Notes under the pieces: model-generated
The model's database searches: none
What the model saw: only the letters and a program-made list of their open reading frames with translations
What the model was told of the DNA's origin: nothing
Shown: positions 6,023-13,185 of the stretch, piece after piece
Layout of the letters: each line of letters starts with the position of its first letter
How positions within the stretch are numbered: the stretch's first letter is position 1
Assembly: GCA_910588455.1 (NCBI GenBank)
Contig: CAJUPG010000048.1
Location: forward strand, 1 to 16,472
Source: an uncultured Oscillospiraceae bacterium
Lineage (GTDB): Bacteria > Bacillota > Clostridia > Oscillospirales > Oscillospiraceae
Reading direction: 5' to 3'
DNA length: 16,472 nt
Translations under genes and position numbers: made by a program

Positions 6023-7027
6023 TCAAAGCTGCCTCTTTTTTAAAAGCCGTATGTCCTCCCCAAAGAAGCGCAGCACATGATACTCCCCCTCCAGCCGGGA
6101 GGCTACGGCGGGAGAGTACCGCCGGGCGGCCTCCTCCATGGACAGGTTGGAGGAGATTACCGTATGCCGCTGGGCGCTCAGGCGGCTGTTCACCAGCTCA
6201 TACAGGGCCGACTGGACAAAGGGGGTGGTCAATTCGCTGCCCAAATCATCCAGAATCAGCAGGTCGCAGGTGAGATAACGCCGGGTATCGTCCCGGGCGG
6301 ACCGGACCTCCTCCAAATCCCGCTGAAACTTGCGGTTCTCAAACTGGCCAAAGACGCTCTGGGCCGTATCGTACACCACCGAACGCCCCTGCTGGGACAC
6401 GGAACGGGCGATGCAGGCGGACAAAAAGGTCTTTCCCAGGCCGGGCGGGCCGCTTAAAAACAGATTTTTCAGGGGAAAGCGGCCGAATTTTTCCGCGTAA
6501 TTAAGGCATACCTCATAAACCAGCTCCATGTTGGCCCGGGGGGAGGCGGGCTGTCCCGGCCAGAGCTCCGGGCTGTAGAATTCCAGCTGGAAGGTATCGA
6601 AGGACTGCTCCCCCAGCAGCAGCAGCTTGGACAGCTCCTTCATCTGCTCCTCGGCGCACCGCTTTTGCAGGCAGGCGCACATCCGGGCCCCCTGCCATCC
6701 CCGGTCCCCGCACAGGGGGCAGGCGGGGGTATCCGCCAGGGCGTCCGGGGCCAGACCCAGCCCCTCCAGCAGCCGGGCGTACTCCTCCTGCCGGGCCAGA
6801 TTCTCCTGCTGGAGCTTTTTCATCTCCGCGGCGGGGCTCTCCCCCCGGCGCAGGGCCAGCCGGATCACCTCCGGCATGGCGCTTTGAATCTCCCGGTCCA
6901 GCTGCTCCAGACGGGGCTCCCGGGCGCAGGCGAAGGCGCGCCGCTCCTTCCGCTCCCGCTCCCGGCGGCGGCGGTCCTCCTCCAGCCGGGCGGAGGCTCT
7001 TTGCACAATAATCGCGTCGTAGGCCAC
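6023..7027 (-). CDS. DnaC/DnaI-family replicative helicase loader (AAA+ ATPase)
   Basis: A 334-aa AAA+ protein of the DnaC/DnaI/IstB group. The N-terminal 95 residues are charged and helical, and a zinc-binding motif follows (CPLCGDRGWQGARMCAC, cysteines 103, 106, 117, 119), as in B. subtilis DnaI. The ATPase has Walker A GPPGLGKT (193-200), Walker B LLILDD (256-261), a sensor-like VISSN (290-294) and an arginine-finger candidate in ASRL (R311). The family loads the replicative helicase DnaB/DnaC ring onto DNA at oriC or at restart sites. The start is a GTG at 7027 with GAGGAGGG 7 bases upstream; this ribosome site overlaps the end of the dnaD-like gene, three bases away, so the pair is coupled. 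The ISTB transposition helper alternative is unlikely, because there is no transposase and the partner is a DnaD protein. Confidence 0.92.
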   Translation of the reverse strand: MAYDAIIVQRASARLEEDRRRRERERKERRAFACAREPRLEQLDREIQSAMPEVIRLALRRGESPAAEMKKLQQENLARQEEYARLLEGLGLAPDALADTPACPLCGDRGWQGARMCACLQKRCAEEQMKELSKLLLLGEQSFDTFQLEFYSPELWPGQPASPRANMELVYEVCLNYAEKFGRFPLKNLFLSGPPGLGKTFLSACIARSVSQQGRSVVYDTAQSVFGQFENRKFQRDLEEVRSARDDTRRYLTCDLLILDDLGSELTTPFVQSALYELVNSRLSAQRHTVISSNLSMEEAARRYSPAVASRLEGEYHVLRFFGEDIRLLKKRQL

Positions 7028-7030
7028 GGC

Positions 7031-7966
7031 TTATCCCTCCTCTTTCATCTGGGCCAGAAGCCGGCGCATCCGGTCCATATCCTCCTGGGCCCGCTGGCTG
7101 TCCTCCGCCTTGGGCTTGCCGGCGGGGGCCTGTCCCCTGGACGGGGCGGCGCTGTCTCCGGCCTGAATGGCCTGGAGTGTGTGCAGCCCTTTCTTGTGCC
7201 AGCCCCGGAGAATGCCGTTCATATAGCTCCAGTCCATAGACTGTTTCTTCATAACCGTCTTTTCATAGGCCAGCCGCAGAACATCGTCTCCAAAGCCCAG
7301 GTCCGTCCAGGCGGCGATGTACTCCCGCTCCCGGGCCACCAGGGGCCTGGGGGGGATGTCCAGCAGCCGGAGCACCTGGCTGCCCCGGGAACGAAGCAGA
7401 TCCAGCCGCCGCAGGTGGGCTTCTGCCAGCTCGGCGGTATCGATGCCCTGGCGGGCCCACTGGAAGCACTCCCGGCGGATTTGGGAGAGGAACGGCCGGC
7501 GGCCGGGGCCGTATTTCCGCTCCTGCTCCTCCACGCACCAGCTCACGGCCATCAGAATCACCTCTGGAGGGAGGGCCAAATGGTCGTAGAGGGTGAAGAG
7601 ATTTTTCAAATCGCCAGCCGTAAGCTTTTTTCCCAGACGCCGCTCCACTTCGTCGGCCAGGGCCGGAAAGGGGGAGCCCTCCTGCTTTAAGGCGGCGGAC
7701 AGATCCTCAGAGGAATATTCCGGCGGGGCCTCCTCTATGGGAGGCGCGGGGGGCGGGGGCGGCTCCTGCTCCGCCAGGCCGATGGAAACCAGGTCCTTTT
7801 GTGCGGCCTGGAGCCGGTCCGGGGACCAGGGGAGTCCCTGAAGGGCGCCCCGGCGCAGCCGGTGGAGATAGAGCAGGGCGGCGTCGCCGCTGTCCAGGCG
7901 GAGCAGCCGGTCGGCGGCCTGGTCGCTGAGGGCCAGCACACTGCCGGGGAGCAGGGTTTCGGGCAT
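7031..7966 (-). CDS. DnaD-domain primosome/replication protein
   Basis: A 311-aa protein with an N-terminal winged-helix-like region (about 1-65, SDQAADRLLRLDSGDAALLYLHRLRRG), a Pro/Glu linker (70-83) and two consecutive DnaD/DnaB_2-type helical domains (about 100-178 and 198-263). The second carries the WSYMNGILRGWHKKGL stretch typical of the DNA-interacting YxxxI motif. It ends in a Lys/Glu-rich helix. In Firmicutes DnaD and DnaB use such domains to remodel DNA and recruit the helicase loader at the origin. The adjacent DnaC/DnaI gene supports that role. The start at 7966 has AAGGAGG 7 bases before it. The two tandem DnaD domains are more DnaB-like than single-domain DnaD, so orthology to either Bacillus gene is uncertain. 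Confidence 0.88.
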   Translation of the reverse strand: MPETLLPGSVLALSDQAADRLLRLDSGDAALLYLHRLRRGALQGLPWSPDRLQAAQKDLVSIGLAEQEPPPPPAPPIEEAPPEYSSEDLSAALKQEGSPFPALADEVERRLGKKLTAGDLKNLFTLYDHLALPPEVILMAVSWCVEEQERKYGPGRRPFLSQIRRECFQWARQGIDTAELAEAHLRRLDLLRSRGSQVLRLLDIPPRPLVAREREYIAAWTDLGFGDDVLRLAYEKTVMKKQSMDWSYMNGILRGWHKKGLHTLQAIQAGDSAAPSRGQAPAGKPKAEDSQRAQEDMDRMRRLLAQMKEEG

Positions 7967-8011
7967 GGGGGAACCTCCTTGCGGTTTGGGGAAAATATGT
8001 GTGTTAAGGAT

Positions 8012-8040
8012 ATTATACCTTTTTTGTCGCAGGTTGGCAA
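8012..8040 (-). promoter_or_regulatory. Sigma-A promoter of the dnaD-helicase loader operon
   Basis: On the minus strand TTGCCA (8040-8035), a 17-base spacer and a perfect TATAAT (8017-8012) form a strong housekeeping promoter. Transcription should start near 8005, leaving about 39 bases of leader before the ATG at 7966. Confidence 0.85.
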
Positions 8041-8070
8041 GGGCGGCGAAGGGCGGCAGCGTAAAGTTGA

Positions 8071-8101
8071 CCGCCCCCGAAGGTTATCCCTCCAGGGGCG
8101 G
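8071..8101 (-). terminator. Weak hairpin after the unknown 279-aa gene
   Basis: CCGCCCC (8071-8077) and GGGGCGG (8095-8101) form a perfect 7-bp stem with a 17-base loop, 16 bases downstream of the stop of the gene at 8117-8956. There is no real T-run, so it may only be a transcript 3'-end stabiliser or an inefficient terminator. Read-through into dnaD is possible. Confidence 0.35.
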
Positions 8102-8116
8102 CATTTGCTGCGGACG

Positions 8117-8956
8117 TCAGGCCAAAAGATCCAGCTGCAAATAGTCGTTTATGCGCTGGGCCGCGTCAGACAGCTCCGGGCGGCTGTGGATGAACCGGAA
8201 GTCCTCTTGAATCCGCGCCAGCTCCGCCTGGACGGCGGGCAGCTGGGCAATATCGCCCTCCCGGGTGCGCAGGTAGTAATCCGGCAGAAGGGCGCAGGGG
8301 ATTATGTCGGTCTGGGGACCGGGGGCGCCTTCCTCCTCCCCCACCAGATAGGCCAGGTGGCTGTCCAGATAGGCGTTGAGCCCCAGCAGCACCAGCATTC
8401 CGTTCAAATCAAACACCTGGAAGGAGGCGCTGCCCGGGACGGCAATTTCCCCGCCGTTCCAGTAGTCCTTTGCATCGCTCAGCTCATACAGCTCGTCCCG
8501 GAGGGCCTCCAGCTGGCCGAACTCCTGGCCGGAGATGGGGGCGGTGAAGCTCCGGAGGATCAGCTGGACGGCCATCTCCAGCTGGCCCAGGGCACGACAA
8601 CCGGGCAGGGCGGACAGCTTCTGCCCCAGCTGGGCCAGCCGCGCCATGCTCATCAGCCCCCACAGGCGGAGCTGGGACTCCTCCAGCTCCTCCGCCCACT
8701 CCTCCACCTGGGCAGTCAGCTGATTGGTGAGGCAGGGCTCCTCCTCCAGGGTCCCGATGCGGTCGGAGCAGTCCTCGGTGAGGGCCTCCCCCACCGCTTC
8801 ATAGGTGCTGTCGTCGGCGCTGTAAATGGTGTCCGCCCGGCACAGCCACAGCCGGGCCCGTTCCGGGTCCCCCGCCTCCATATACGCAAGGCCCTTTTGA
8901 TAGGCGTCCTTGACCATTTGGACAGGGCTGTTTTTTTTTGCTAAAAATCCGAACAT
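8117..8956 (-). CDS. Conserved-looking hypothetical protein, helical, 279 aa
   Basis: I do not recognise this family. The protein is soluble, acidic and mostly helical, with no signal peptide or membrane segment. It begins MFGFLAKKNSPVQMVKDAYQKG. Residues about 13-48 (AYQKGLAYMEAGDPERARLWLCRADTIY) look like one TPR-type helix pair. The middle (about 80-170) is rich in Leu/Glu helices, and the C-terminal third ends SDAAQRINDYLQLDLLA. Unpaired cysteines and the lack of catalytic motifs suggest a scaffold or regulator rather than an enzyme. The ATG at 8956 follows AAGGAG at an 11-base gap. It has its own strong promoter and is divergent from sigK. Codon use is native (GC-rich, GGG/CGG-type), so recent transfer is unlikely. 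It may belong to a lineage-specific stress or sporulation-related set, but nothing in the sequence proves that. Confidence 0.8.
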   Translation of the reverse strand: MFGFLAKKNSPVQMVKDAYQKGLAYMEAGDPERARLWLCRADTIYSADDSTYEAVGEALTEDCSDRIGTLEEEPCLTNQLTAQVEEWAEELEESQLRLWGLMSMARLAQLGQKLSALPGCRALGQLEMAVQLILRSFTAPISGQEFGQLEALRDELYELSDAKDYWNGGEIAVPGSASFQVFDLNGMLVLLGLNAYLDSHLAYLVGEEEGAPGPQTDIIPCALLPDYYLRTREGDIAQLPAVQAELARIQEDFRFIHSRPELSDAAQRINDYLQLDLLA

Positions 8957-8991
8957 ATGTGGAACAACTCCTTCTTTCTTGAGGTAGCCTT

Positions 8992-9020
8992 AGAATAGCA
9001 CCGGGAGAGGGCGCTGTCAA
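8992..9020 (-). promoter_or_regulatory. Consensus sigma-A promoter for the 279-aa gene
   Basis: On the minus strand a perfect TTGACA (9020-9015), a 17-base spacer ending in TGC, and TATTCT (8997-8992) give a consensus -35 with an extended -10. Transcription would begin near 8985, with about 29 bases of leader. This suggests vegetative expression of the unknown gene, in contrast to its divergent sporulation neighbour. Confidence 0.8.
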
Positions 9021-9034
9021 TTCAGGAATAGGGA

Positions 9035-9042
9035 CATACAGC
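9035..9042 (+). promoter_or_regulatory. Candidate sporulation-type (sigma-E-like) -10 element before sigK
   Basis: CATACAGC matches the sigma-E -10 consensus CATACANT except for the last base. Upstream, GTCAATT (9016-9022) partly resembles the sigma-E -35 but at a slightly short 12-base spacing, and it overlaps the opposing TTGACA. No sigma-A promoter is seen for sigK. In B. subtilis sigK is first transcribed by sigma-E. Treat this as a candidate only. Confidence 0.4.
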
Positions 9043-9072
9043 CGGAGAATAGAGTGGGTCGGAGGTGTTTTT

Positions 9073-9765
9073 ATGCTATCGCCCGCGATTTATCTGGTTT
9101 TGAACAGCTTGTTTTTCACGCTTCGCCTGTCCGGGGCCGGCTCCTTTCCCCGGCCCCTGAAGGGGGAGGAGGAGCGGATGTATCTGGAGCGGTGCGCCCA
9201 GGGGGATCTGGAGGCCCGGAATGTGCTGGTGGAGCACAATCTGCGGCTGGTGGCCCATATTGTCAAAAAATACTACGCCCAAACCGGCGACCAGGACGAC
9301 CTGATTTCCATCGGAACCATCGGCCTCATCAAAGGCATTTCCACCTTCCGGGCGGATAAAAACGTCCGGCTGGCCACCTACGCCAGCCGGTGCATCGAAA
9401 ATGAGATTCTGATGCACTTCCGTTCCCAGCGCAAGCTCCAGGGGGAGGTGTCCCTGGCGGATACCCTGGAGGCCGGCGGGGAGGAAGGGTCCCTGTCGCT
9501 GATGGACGTAATCGCGGTGGACGACGATATGCTGGAGCAGCTGAGCACCCGGGACGCCTGCATACAGGTGCGCAAGTGCGTGGACGACTGCCTTACCGCC
9601 CGGGAGCGGGAGATTATCTGCCTGCGCTACGGGCTGGACGGCCGCCTGCCCCAGACCCAGCGGGAGATTGCCGCCCGGTGCGGAATCAGCCGGTCTTATG
9701 TGTCCCGCATCGAAAAAAAAGCCTTGGGCAAATTGGAGCAGGCCATGGACGGCTGGGCCCCCTGA
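9073..9765 (+). CDS. sigK: RNA polymerase sporulation sigma factor SigK (pro-form)
   Basis: A 230-aa sigma-70-family factor closely resembling SigK, the late mother-cell sigma that drives coat and cortex genes. Region 2: HNLRLVAHIVKKY (55-67), DDLISIGTIGLIKGI (75-89), LATYASRCIENEILMHFRS (100-118). Region 4 helix-turn-helix: TQREIAARCGISRSYVSRIEKKAL (195-218). An N-terminal hydrophobic stretch (residues 1-24, PAIYLVLNSLFFTLRL) precedes the conserved FPRPL, the same place as the pro-sequence that SpoIVFB cleaves in Bacillus, so activation by proteolysis is plausible. The reading frame is continuous; no skin-type element splits it. GGAGGTG lies 5 bases before the ATG. It appears to stand alone as a single gene; the paralogue SigE is less likely, because SigE has a longer N-terminus and different region 2 wording. 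Confidence 0.93.
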   Translation: MLSPAIYLVLNSLFFTLRLSGAGSFPRPLKGEEERMYLERCAQGDLEARNVLVEHNLRLVAHIVKKYYAQTGDQDDLISIGTIGLIKGISTFRADKNVRLATYASRCIENEILMHFRSQRKLQGEVSLADTLEAGGEEGSLSLMDVIAVDDDMLEQLSTRDACIQVRKCVDDCLTAREREIICLRYGLDGRLPQTQREIAARCGISRSYVSRIEKKALGKLEQAMDGWAP

Positions 9766-9808
9766 TTGTGCATCCCGCACAGCAAAGCGGAGAAAAACAA
9801 AAAACTTA

Positions 9809-9837
9809 TTGCTTTTTCCCTGTTAATGCACTATAAT
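9809..9837 (+). promoter_or_regulatory. Sigma-A promoter of the TAXI transporter operon
   Basis: TTGCTT (9809-9814), a 17-base spacer and a perfect TATAAT (9832-9837). Transcription should begin near 9844 and give a leader of about 60 bases before the lipoprotein start. The hexamers and spacing are identical to the promoter at 13213-13241. Confidence 0.8.
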
Positions 9838-9903
9838 AGTCGGTGCATGGGATACCCCTTGCAATTTACGCTTCTGTAAATAAAATGAAATGGAGGAACA
9901 ACA

Positions 9904-10971
9904 ATGAAAAAGACACTTGCGCTGATCCTTGCTCTGGCGATGTGCCTGGCTCTGGTTGCCTGCGGCAACGGAAACACTTCCACCCCCAGCACCAGCACCA
10001 GCACCCCGGCCGCTTCTACCCCCGCTGCCAGCACTCCTGCGGCTTCCACCCCTGATAACTCCACCCCCGGCAGCGGCCCCATGGACGGCGGCTCCAGCCT
10101 GCAGTTCACCACCGGCGGCGACCAGGGCACCTACTTCGGCTTCGGCGGCGTGCTGGCCAGCAAGATCAGCGAGACCACCAGCACCCAGGTGACCGCCATC
10201 ACCTCCGGCGGCTCTCAGGCCAACATTGAGGCCATGGACATGGGCGACGCCCAGCTGGGCTTCGTGCAGACCGACGTGGGCGCTTACGCCTACAACGGCG
10301 AGCGTCTGTTTGAGGACAACAAGATCGACAACTTCTCCACTGTGGCCAACCTCTACATGGAGCAGGTCCAGATCGTCACCCTGAACCCCGACATCAAGAG
10401 CGTTGCCGACCTGAAGGGTAAGGCTGTCTCCGTCGGCGCCGCCGGTTCCGGCGTGTTCTACAATGCCGTGGACGTGCTGGGCGCTTACGGCCTGGACGTG
10501 GACGCCGACATCAGCGCCACCTACCAGTCCTTCGGCGACTCTACCGAGGCTCTGCAGGACGGCAAGATCGACGCCGCCTTCGTGGTTGCCGGCGCTCCCA
10601 CCACCGCCGTGACCTCCCTGTCCGCCACCAAGCCTGTCTACCTGGTGAGCCTGGACGACGAGCACATCGACGCGCTGATCGCCGCTTCCCCCTACTACAG
10701 CAAGGACGTCATTGCCAAGGACGTGTACAACACTCCCGAGGACGTGACCACCGTGGCCGTGGGCGCTGTTGTCATCGCCCGTAACGACGTGTCCGAGGCC
10801 GACGTGTACAACTTCCTGTACGGTGTGTTCAACCACCTGGACGACATCACCACCGCCCACGCCAAGGGCGCGGAGCTGAGCCTGGAGTTCGCCGCTTCCT
10901 ACGGTGCTGTCCCCTATCATCCCGGCGCGGTGAAGTTCTTCGCGGAGCAGGGCATCACCCCCGGCAAGTAA
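9904..10971 (+). CDS. TAXI family TRAP transporter solute-binding lipoprotein
   Basis: A 355-aa secreted, lipid-anchored binding protein. The signal peptide MKKTLALILALAMCLALVAC ends in the lipobox LVAC, so Cys20 is the predicted lipidated residue. Residues 21-65 form a Ser/Thr/Pro/Ala/Gly linker with three PAAST units. The mature TAXI domain follows, with TTGGDQGTYFGFGGVLASKI (69-88), SGGSQANIEAMDMGDAQLGFVQ (101-122) and DLKGKAVSVGAAGSGV, hallmark stretches of the family. TAXI proteins capture small organic acids or amino acids (glutamate in a few characterised cases) and hand them to the fused TRAP membrane subunit, which is the next gene. The ligand here is unknown. GGAGG lies 8 bases before the ATG. 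Codon use is strongly biased (GGC, GAC, AAG), as in groEL, implying abundant product. The linker is longer than usual. Confidence 0.95.
   Translation: MKKTLALILALAMCLALVACGNGNTSTPSTSTSTPAASTPAASTPAASTPDNSTPGSGPMDGGSSLQFTTGGDQGTYFGFGGVLASKISETTSTQVTAITSGGSQANIEAMDMGDAQLGFVQTDVGAYAYNGERLFEDNKIDNFSTVANLYMEQVQIVTLNPDIKSVADLKGKAVSVGAAGSGVFYNAVDVLGAYGLDVDADISATYQSFGDSTEALQDGKIDAAFVVAGAPTTAVTSLSATKPVYLVSLDDEHIDALIAASPYYSKDVIAKDVYNTPEDVTTVAVGAVVIARNDVSEADVYNFLYGVFNHLDDITTAHAKGAELSLEFAASYGAVPYHPGAVKFFAEQGITPGK
10006..10050 (+). repeat. Three tandem PAAST-coding units in the lipoprotein linker
   Basis: Three consecutive 15-base units encode Pro-Ala-Ala-Ser-Thr. The units differ at several wobble positions, so the repeat is conserved at protein rather than DNA level. 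It makes a flexible spacer between the lipid anchor and the binding domain. Confidence 0.85.
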
Positions 10972-11009
10972 TTTCACAACAGCTTTAGCTGAATAATTGC
11001 ACGGCCCGG

Positions 11010-11040
11010 CGGCTGCGGCGGTCTGGTACTGCCGCAGCCG
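11010..11040 (+). other. Intercistronic hairpin 1 (possible attenuator)
   Basis: CGGCTGCGGCGG (11010-11021) pairs with CTGCCGCAGCCG (11029-11040): a 12-bp, very GC-rich stem with one G-T wobble and a 7-base loop. There is no T-run, so it would more likely block 3'-to-5' decay of the binding-protein message or slow polymerase than fully terminate. Confidence 0.7.
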
Positions 11041-11056
11041 CGCCCGCCTGCGCCGG

Positions 11057-11102
11057 ACACAAGCCCGCATCCCAGCGTAACAGTAAGGATGAGGGCTTGT
11101 GT
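11057..11102 (+). other. Intercistronic hairpin 2
   Basis: ACACAAGCCC (11057-11066) pairs perfectly with GGGCTTGTGT (11093-11102); after a G-A mismatch the stem continues with CATCC (11068-11072) and GGATG (11087-11091), leaving a 14-base loop. No T-run follows. It sits between two other hairpins in the gap between the TAXI subunit genes. Confidence 0.65.
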
Positions 11103-11105
11103 GTT

Positions 11106-11122
11106 CCGCAGGCCAACTGCGG
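11106..11122 (+). other. Intercistronic hairpin 3
   Basis: CCGCAG (11106-11111) and CTGCGG (11117-11122) form a perfect 6-bp stem with a 5-base loop, ending about 20 bases before the ribosome site of the membrane subunit gene. Confidence 0.5.
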
Positions 11123-11154
11123 CAAAATATGTGTGGGAGGAAAGGAGAACTTGT

Positions 11155-13161
11155 ATGGATCCAAAAGAAAAACGCAACTTGGAACCTGAGCTGGCCCAAG
11201 ACACCAGTACAGGCACCGCGGCGGATGTGGAAGAGGTTATGAAAAAATATGACCGGGAATCCAACACCCGCGTCTGGGAAGGTACGCCCAAGCTGATCAT
11301 CAAAGCCCTGACCATCGCCTTCTCGCTCTACTGCATCTGGGAGACCCTGTTCGGGACGTTCATGCCGGAGGAAAAGCTGAACATCTTCCTGGCCTGCATC
11401 CTGATTCTGGGCTATCTGAACTACCCTATCAAAAAGGGCCTGGTCCGGGTCAACTATATTCCCTGGTACGACATTATCATCATGGTGGCAGGTGCGTTCC
11501 CCTTCATCTATTTCGCCCTGAACGCCATGGACATCATCAAGCTGTCTACCCGGGTCACCCAGGATATGAAGATGGTCGTTTTCGCCATCGTGGGCATCCT
11601 GGCCCTGATGGAGCTGTGCCGCCGGTGCGTGGGCATTCCCATTTTGTGTGTGGTGGGCGTGTTGCTGGTGTACACCTTCTCCAACGTCCGGTTCGGTAAG
11701 GTCATCTACGACCTGTTTTACACCACCACCGGCCTGATGAACACCCCCATCAACGTCTGTGCCAAGTACATCGTGGTATTCATCATCTTCGGCGCGTTCC
11801 TGGAGCGCACCGGCATATCCACATTCTTTATCAATCTGGCCAACTCCATTGCCGGCTCCTCCGCGGGCGGTCCCGCCAAGGTGGCCGTCATCTCCTCCGC
11901 CCTGTGCGGCATGGTGTCCGGCTCCTCCGTGGGCAACACCGTGACCACCGGCTCCATCACCATTCCCATGATGAAGAAGACCGGCTACAAGGGCGAGTTC
12001 GCCGGGGCCGTGGAGGCCGCTGCCTCCACCGGCGGGCAGATCATGCCCCCCATCATGGGCGCCGCCGCCTTCCTGATGGCGGAGTATATGGGCATCCCCT
12101 ACGCCGAGGTGGCCCTGAAGGCCATCCTCCCCGCCGTGCTGTACTTCACCGGCATCTACATCGCCGTCCATCTGGAGGCCAAAAAGCTGGGCCTGAAGGG
12201 CATCCCCAAGGACGAGCTGCCCAAAATGAGAAACCTGCTGCCCCGGATCTACCTGCTGCTGCCTCTGATCATCCTGGTGGCGCTGGTCTCCACCAACAAG
12301 TTCACCATGCAGCTGTCCGCCACCATCGCCATCGGCATCACCATCGTGGTGGGCATTATCAACACCTTCGTGAACCAGGCCACCCACAACCCCGACAGCA
12401 GCGACAACCTGTCCTTCACCAAAATCCTTGACGCCCTGGAGGCCGGCGGCAAGGGCACCATCACCGTGGCCGTGGCCTGCGCTATGGCCGGTCTGGTGGC
12501 CGGCTGCATCACCTCCACCGGTCTGGCGTCCAAGCTGATTACCCTGATTGTCAACGTGTCCGGCGGCGTGGCCATGATCGCCCTGGTGCTGACCATGCTG
12601 TGCTGCATCGTGCTGGGCATGGGCGTGCCCACCACCGCCAACTACTGCATCATGGCGGCCACCTGCGCCCCCATCCTCATGAGCCCCGCTATCGGTATCC
12701 CCCGGGTGTGCGCCCACTTCTTCGTGTTCTACTTCGGCATCGTGGCTGACATCACCCCGCCTGTGGCCCTGGCCGCCTACGCCGGCTCCGCCATCGCCAA
12801 GGCTCCCCCCATGAAAACGGCCTTCAACGCCACCCGGCTGGCCATTGCCGCCTTCATCGTCCCCTACATCTTCGCCTTCAGCCCGGAGATGCTGTTCCAG
12901 TTTGACGAGGGCGTGGGTACTGCCATGATGGTAGTTTCCGTGGTCCAGATCGTTATCACCTCTCTGCTGGGTATCTACGGCGTGGCCGCCGCCCTCAACG
13001 GCTTCCTGTACCGGCCCATCAACCCCTTCTTCCGGGTGCTGATGGCGGTAGGCGGTCTGTGCATGATGATCCCCGGCACCCTCACCGACATCGTGGGTCT
13101 GGTCCTGGTGTTCGGCGTTGTGTTCTATCAGCGCATGGGCGCAAAGGCCCAGGCTGCGTAA
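11155..13161 (+). CDS. TRAP transporter fused membrane subunit (DctQ-DctM fusion, TAXI partner)
   Basis: A 668-aa polytopic inner-membrane protein of the fused TRAP permease family, at normal length. A charged cytoplasmic N-terminus (1-45) is followed by a DctQ-like block of helices and then the long DctM-like region with the conserved glycine/serine-rich core: SSAGGPAKVAVISSALCGMVSGSSVGNTVTTG, then TGGQIMPPIMGAAAF, and in the second half MAGLVAGCITSTGL and GMGVPTTANYCIMAA. TRAP carriers import organic acids or amino acids using a sodium or proton gradient, with the solute supplied by the binding lipoprotein. The ATG at 11155 has GGAG 7 bases upstream; an upstream in-frame ATG at 11089 lies inside hairpin 2 and is rejected. 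It is separated from the binding-protein gene by 183 hairpin-rich bases, and a terminator follows. Confidence 0.95.
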   Translation: MDPKEKRNLEPELAQDTSTGTAADVEEVMKKYDRESNTRVWEGTPKLIIKALTIAFSLYCIWETLFGTFMPEEKLNIFLACILILGYLNYPIKKGLVRVNYIPWYDIIIMVAGAFPFIYFALNAMDIIKLSTRVTQDMKMVVFAIVGILALMELCRRCVGIPILCVVGVLLVYTFSNVRFGKVIYDLFYTTTGLMNTPINVCAKYIVVFIIFGAFLERTGISTFFINLANSIAGSSAGGPAKVAVISSALCGMVSGSSVGNTVTTGSITIPMMKKTGYKGEFAGAVEAAASTGGQIMPPIMGAAAFLMAEYMGIPYAEVALKAILPAVLYFTGIYIAVHLEAKKLGLKGIPKDELPKMRNLLPRIYLLLPLIILVALVSTNKFTMQLSATIAIGITIVVGIINTFVNQATHNPDSSDNLSFTKILDALEAGGKGTITVAVACAMAGLVAGCITSTGLASKLITLIVNVSGGVAMIALVLTMLCCIVLGMGVPTTANYCIMAATCAPILMSPAIGIPRVCAHFFVFYFGIVADITPPVALAAYAGSAIAKAPPMKTAFNATRLAIAAFIVPYIFAFSPEMLFQFDEGVGTAMMVVSVVQIVITSLLGIYGVAAALNGFLYRPINPFFRVLMAVGGLCMMIPGTLTDIVGLVLVFGVVFYQRMGAKAQAA

Positions 13162-13185
13162 CACAAAACTTCCAGCCTGATTTTG

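Noticed and set aside
4212..6026. A 604-codon open reading frame antisense to groEL
   Set aside because: Same cause: antisense to a highly biased gene in the codon-aligned frame. The translation is Gly/His/Leu-rich and not protein-like, and it runs through the groEL terminator.
6023..7027. IstB-type transposition helper (IS21) instead of a helicase loader
   Set aside because: The protein has the DnaI-type zinc motif and sits in an operon with a DnaD protein; no IstA transposase or terminal repeats are present.
9766..9800. Intrinsic terminator directly after sigK
   Set aside because: Only a 5-bp stem (TGTGC/GCACA) is visible and it is followed by A-rich, not T-rich, sequence. Termination here is not supported.
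11089..11154. N-terminal extension of the TRAP membrane subunit from the ATG at 11089
   Set aside because: That ATG is buried in intercistronic hairpin 2 without a ribosome site, while the ATG at 11155 has GGAG 7 bases ahead.
10972..11154. Riboswitch or T-box between the TAXI genes
   Set aside because: No T-box, SAM, glycine, lysine or other class signature is recognisable. The stems are simple hairpins without a terminator T-run.
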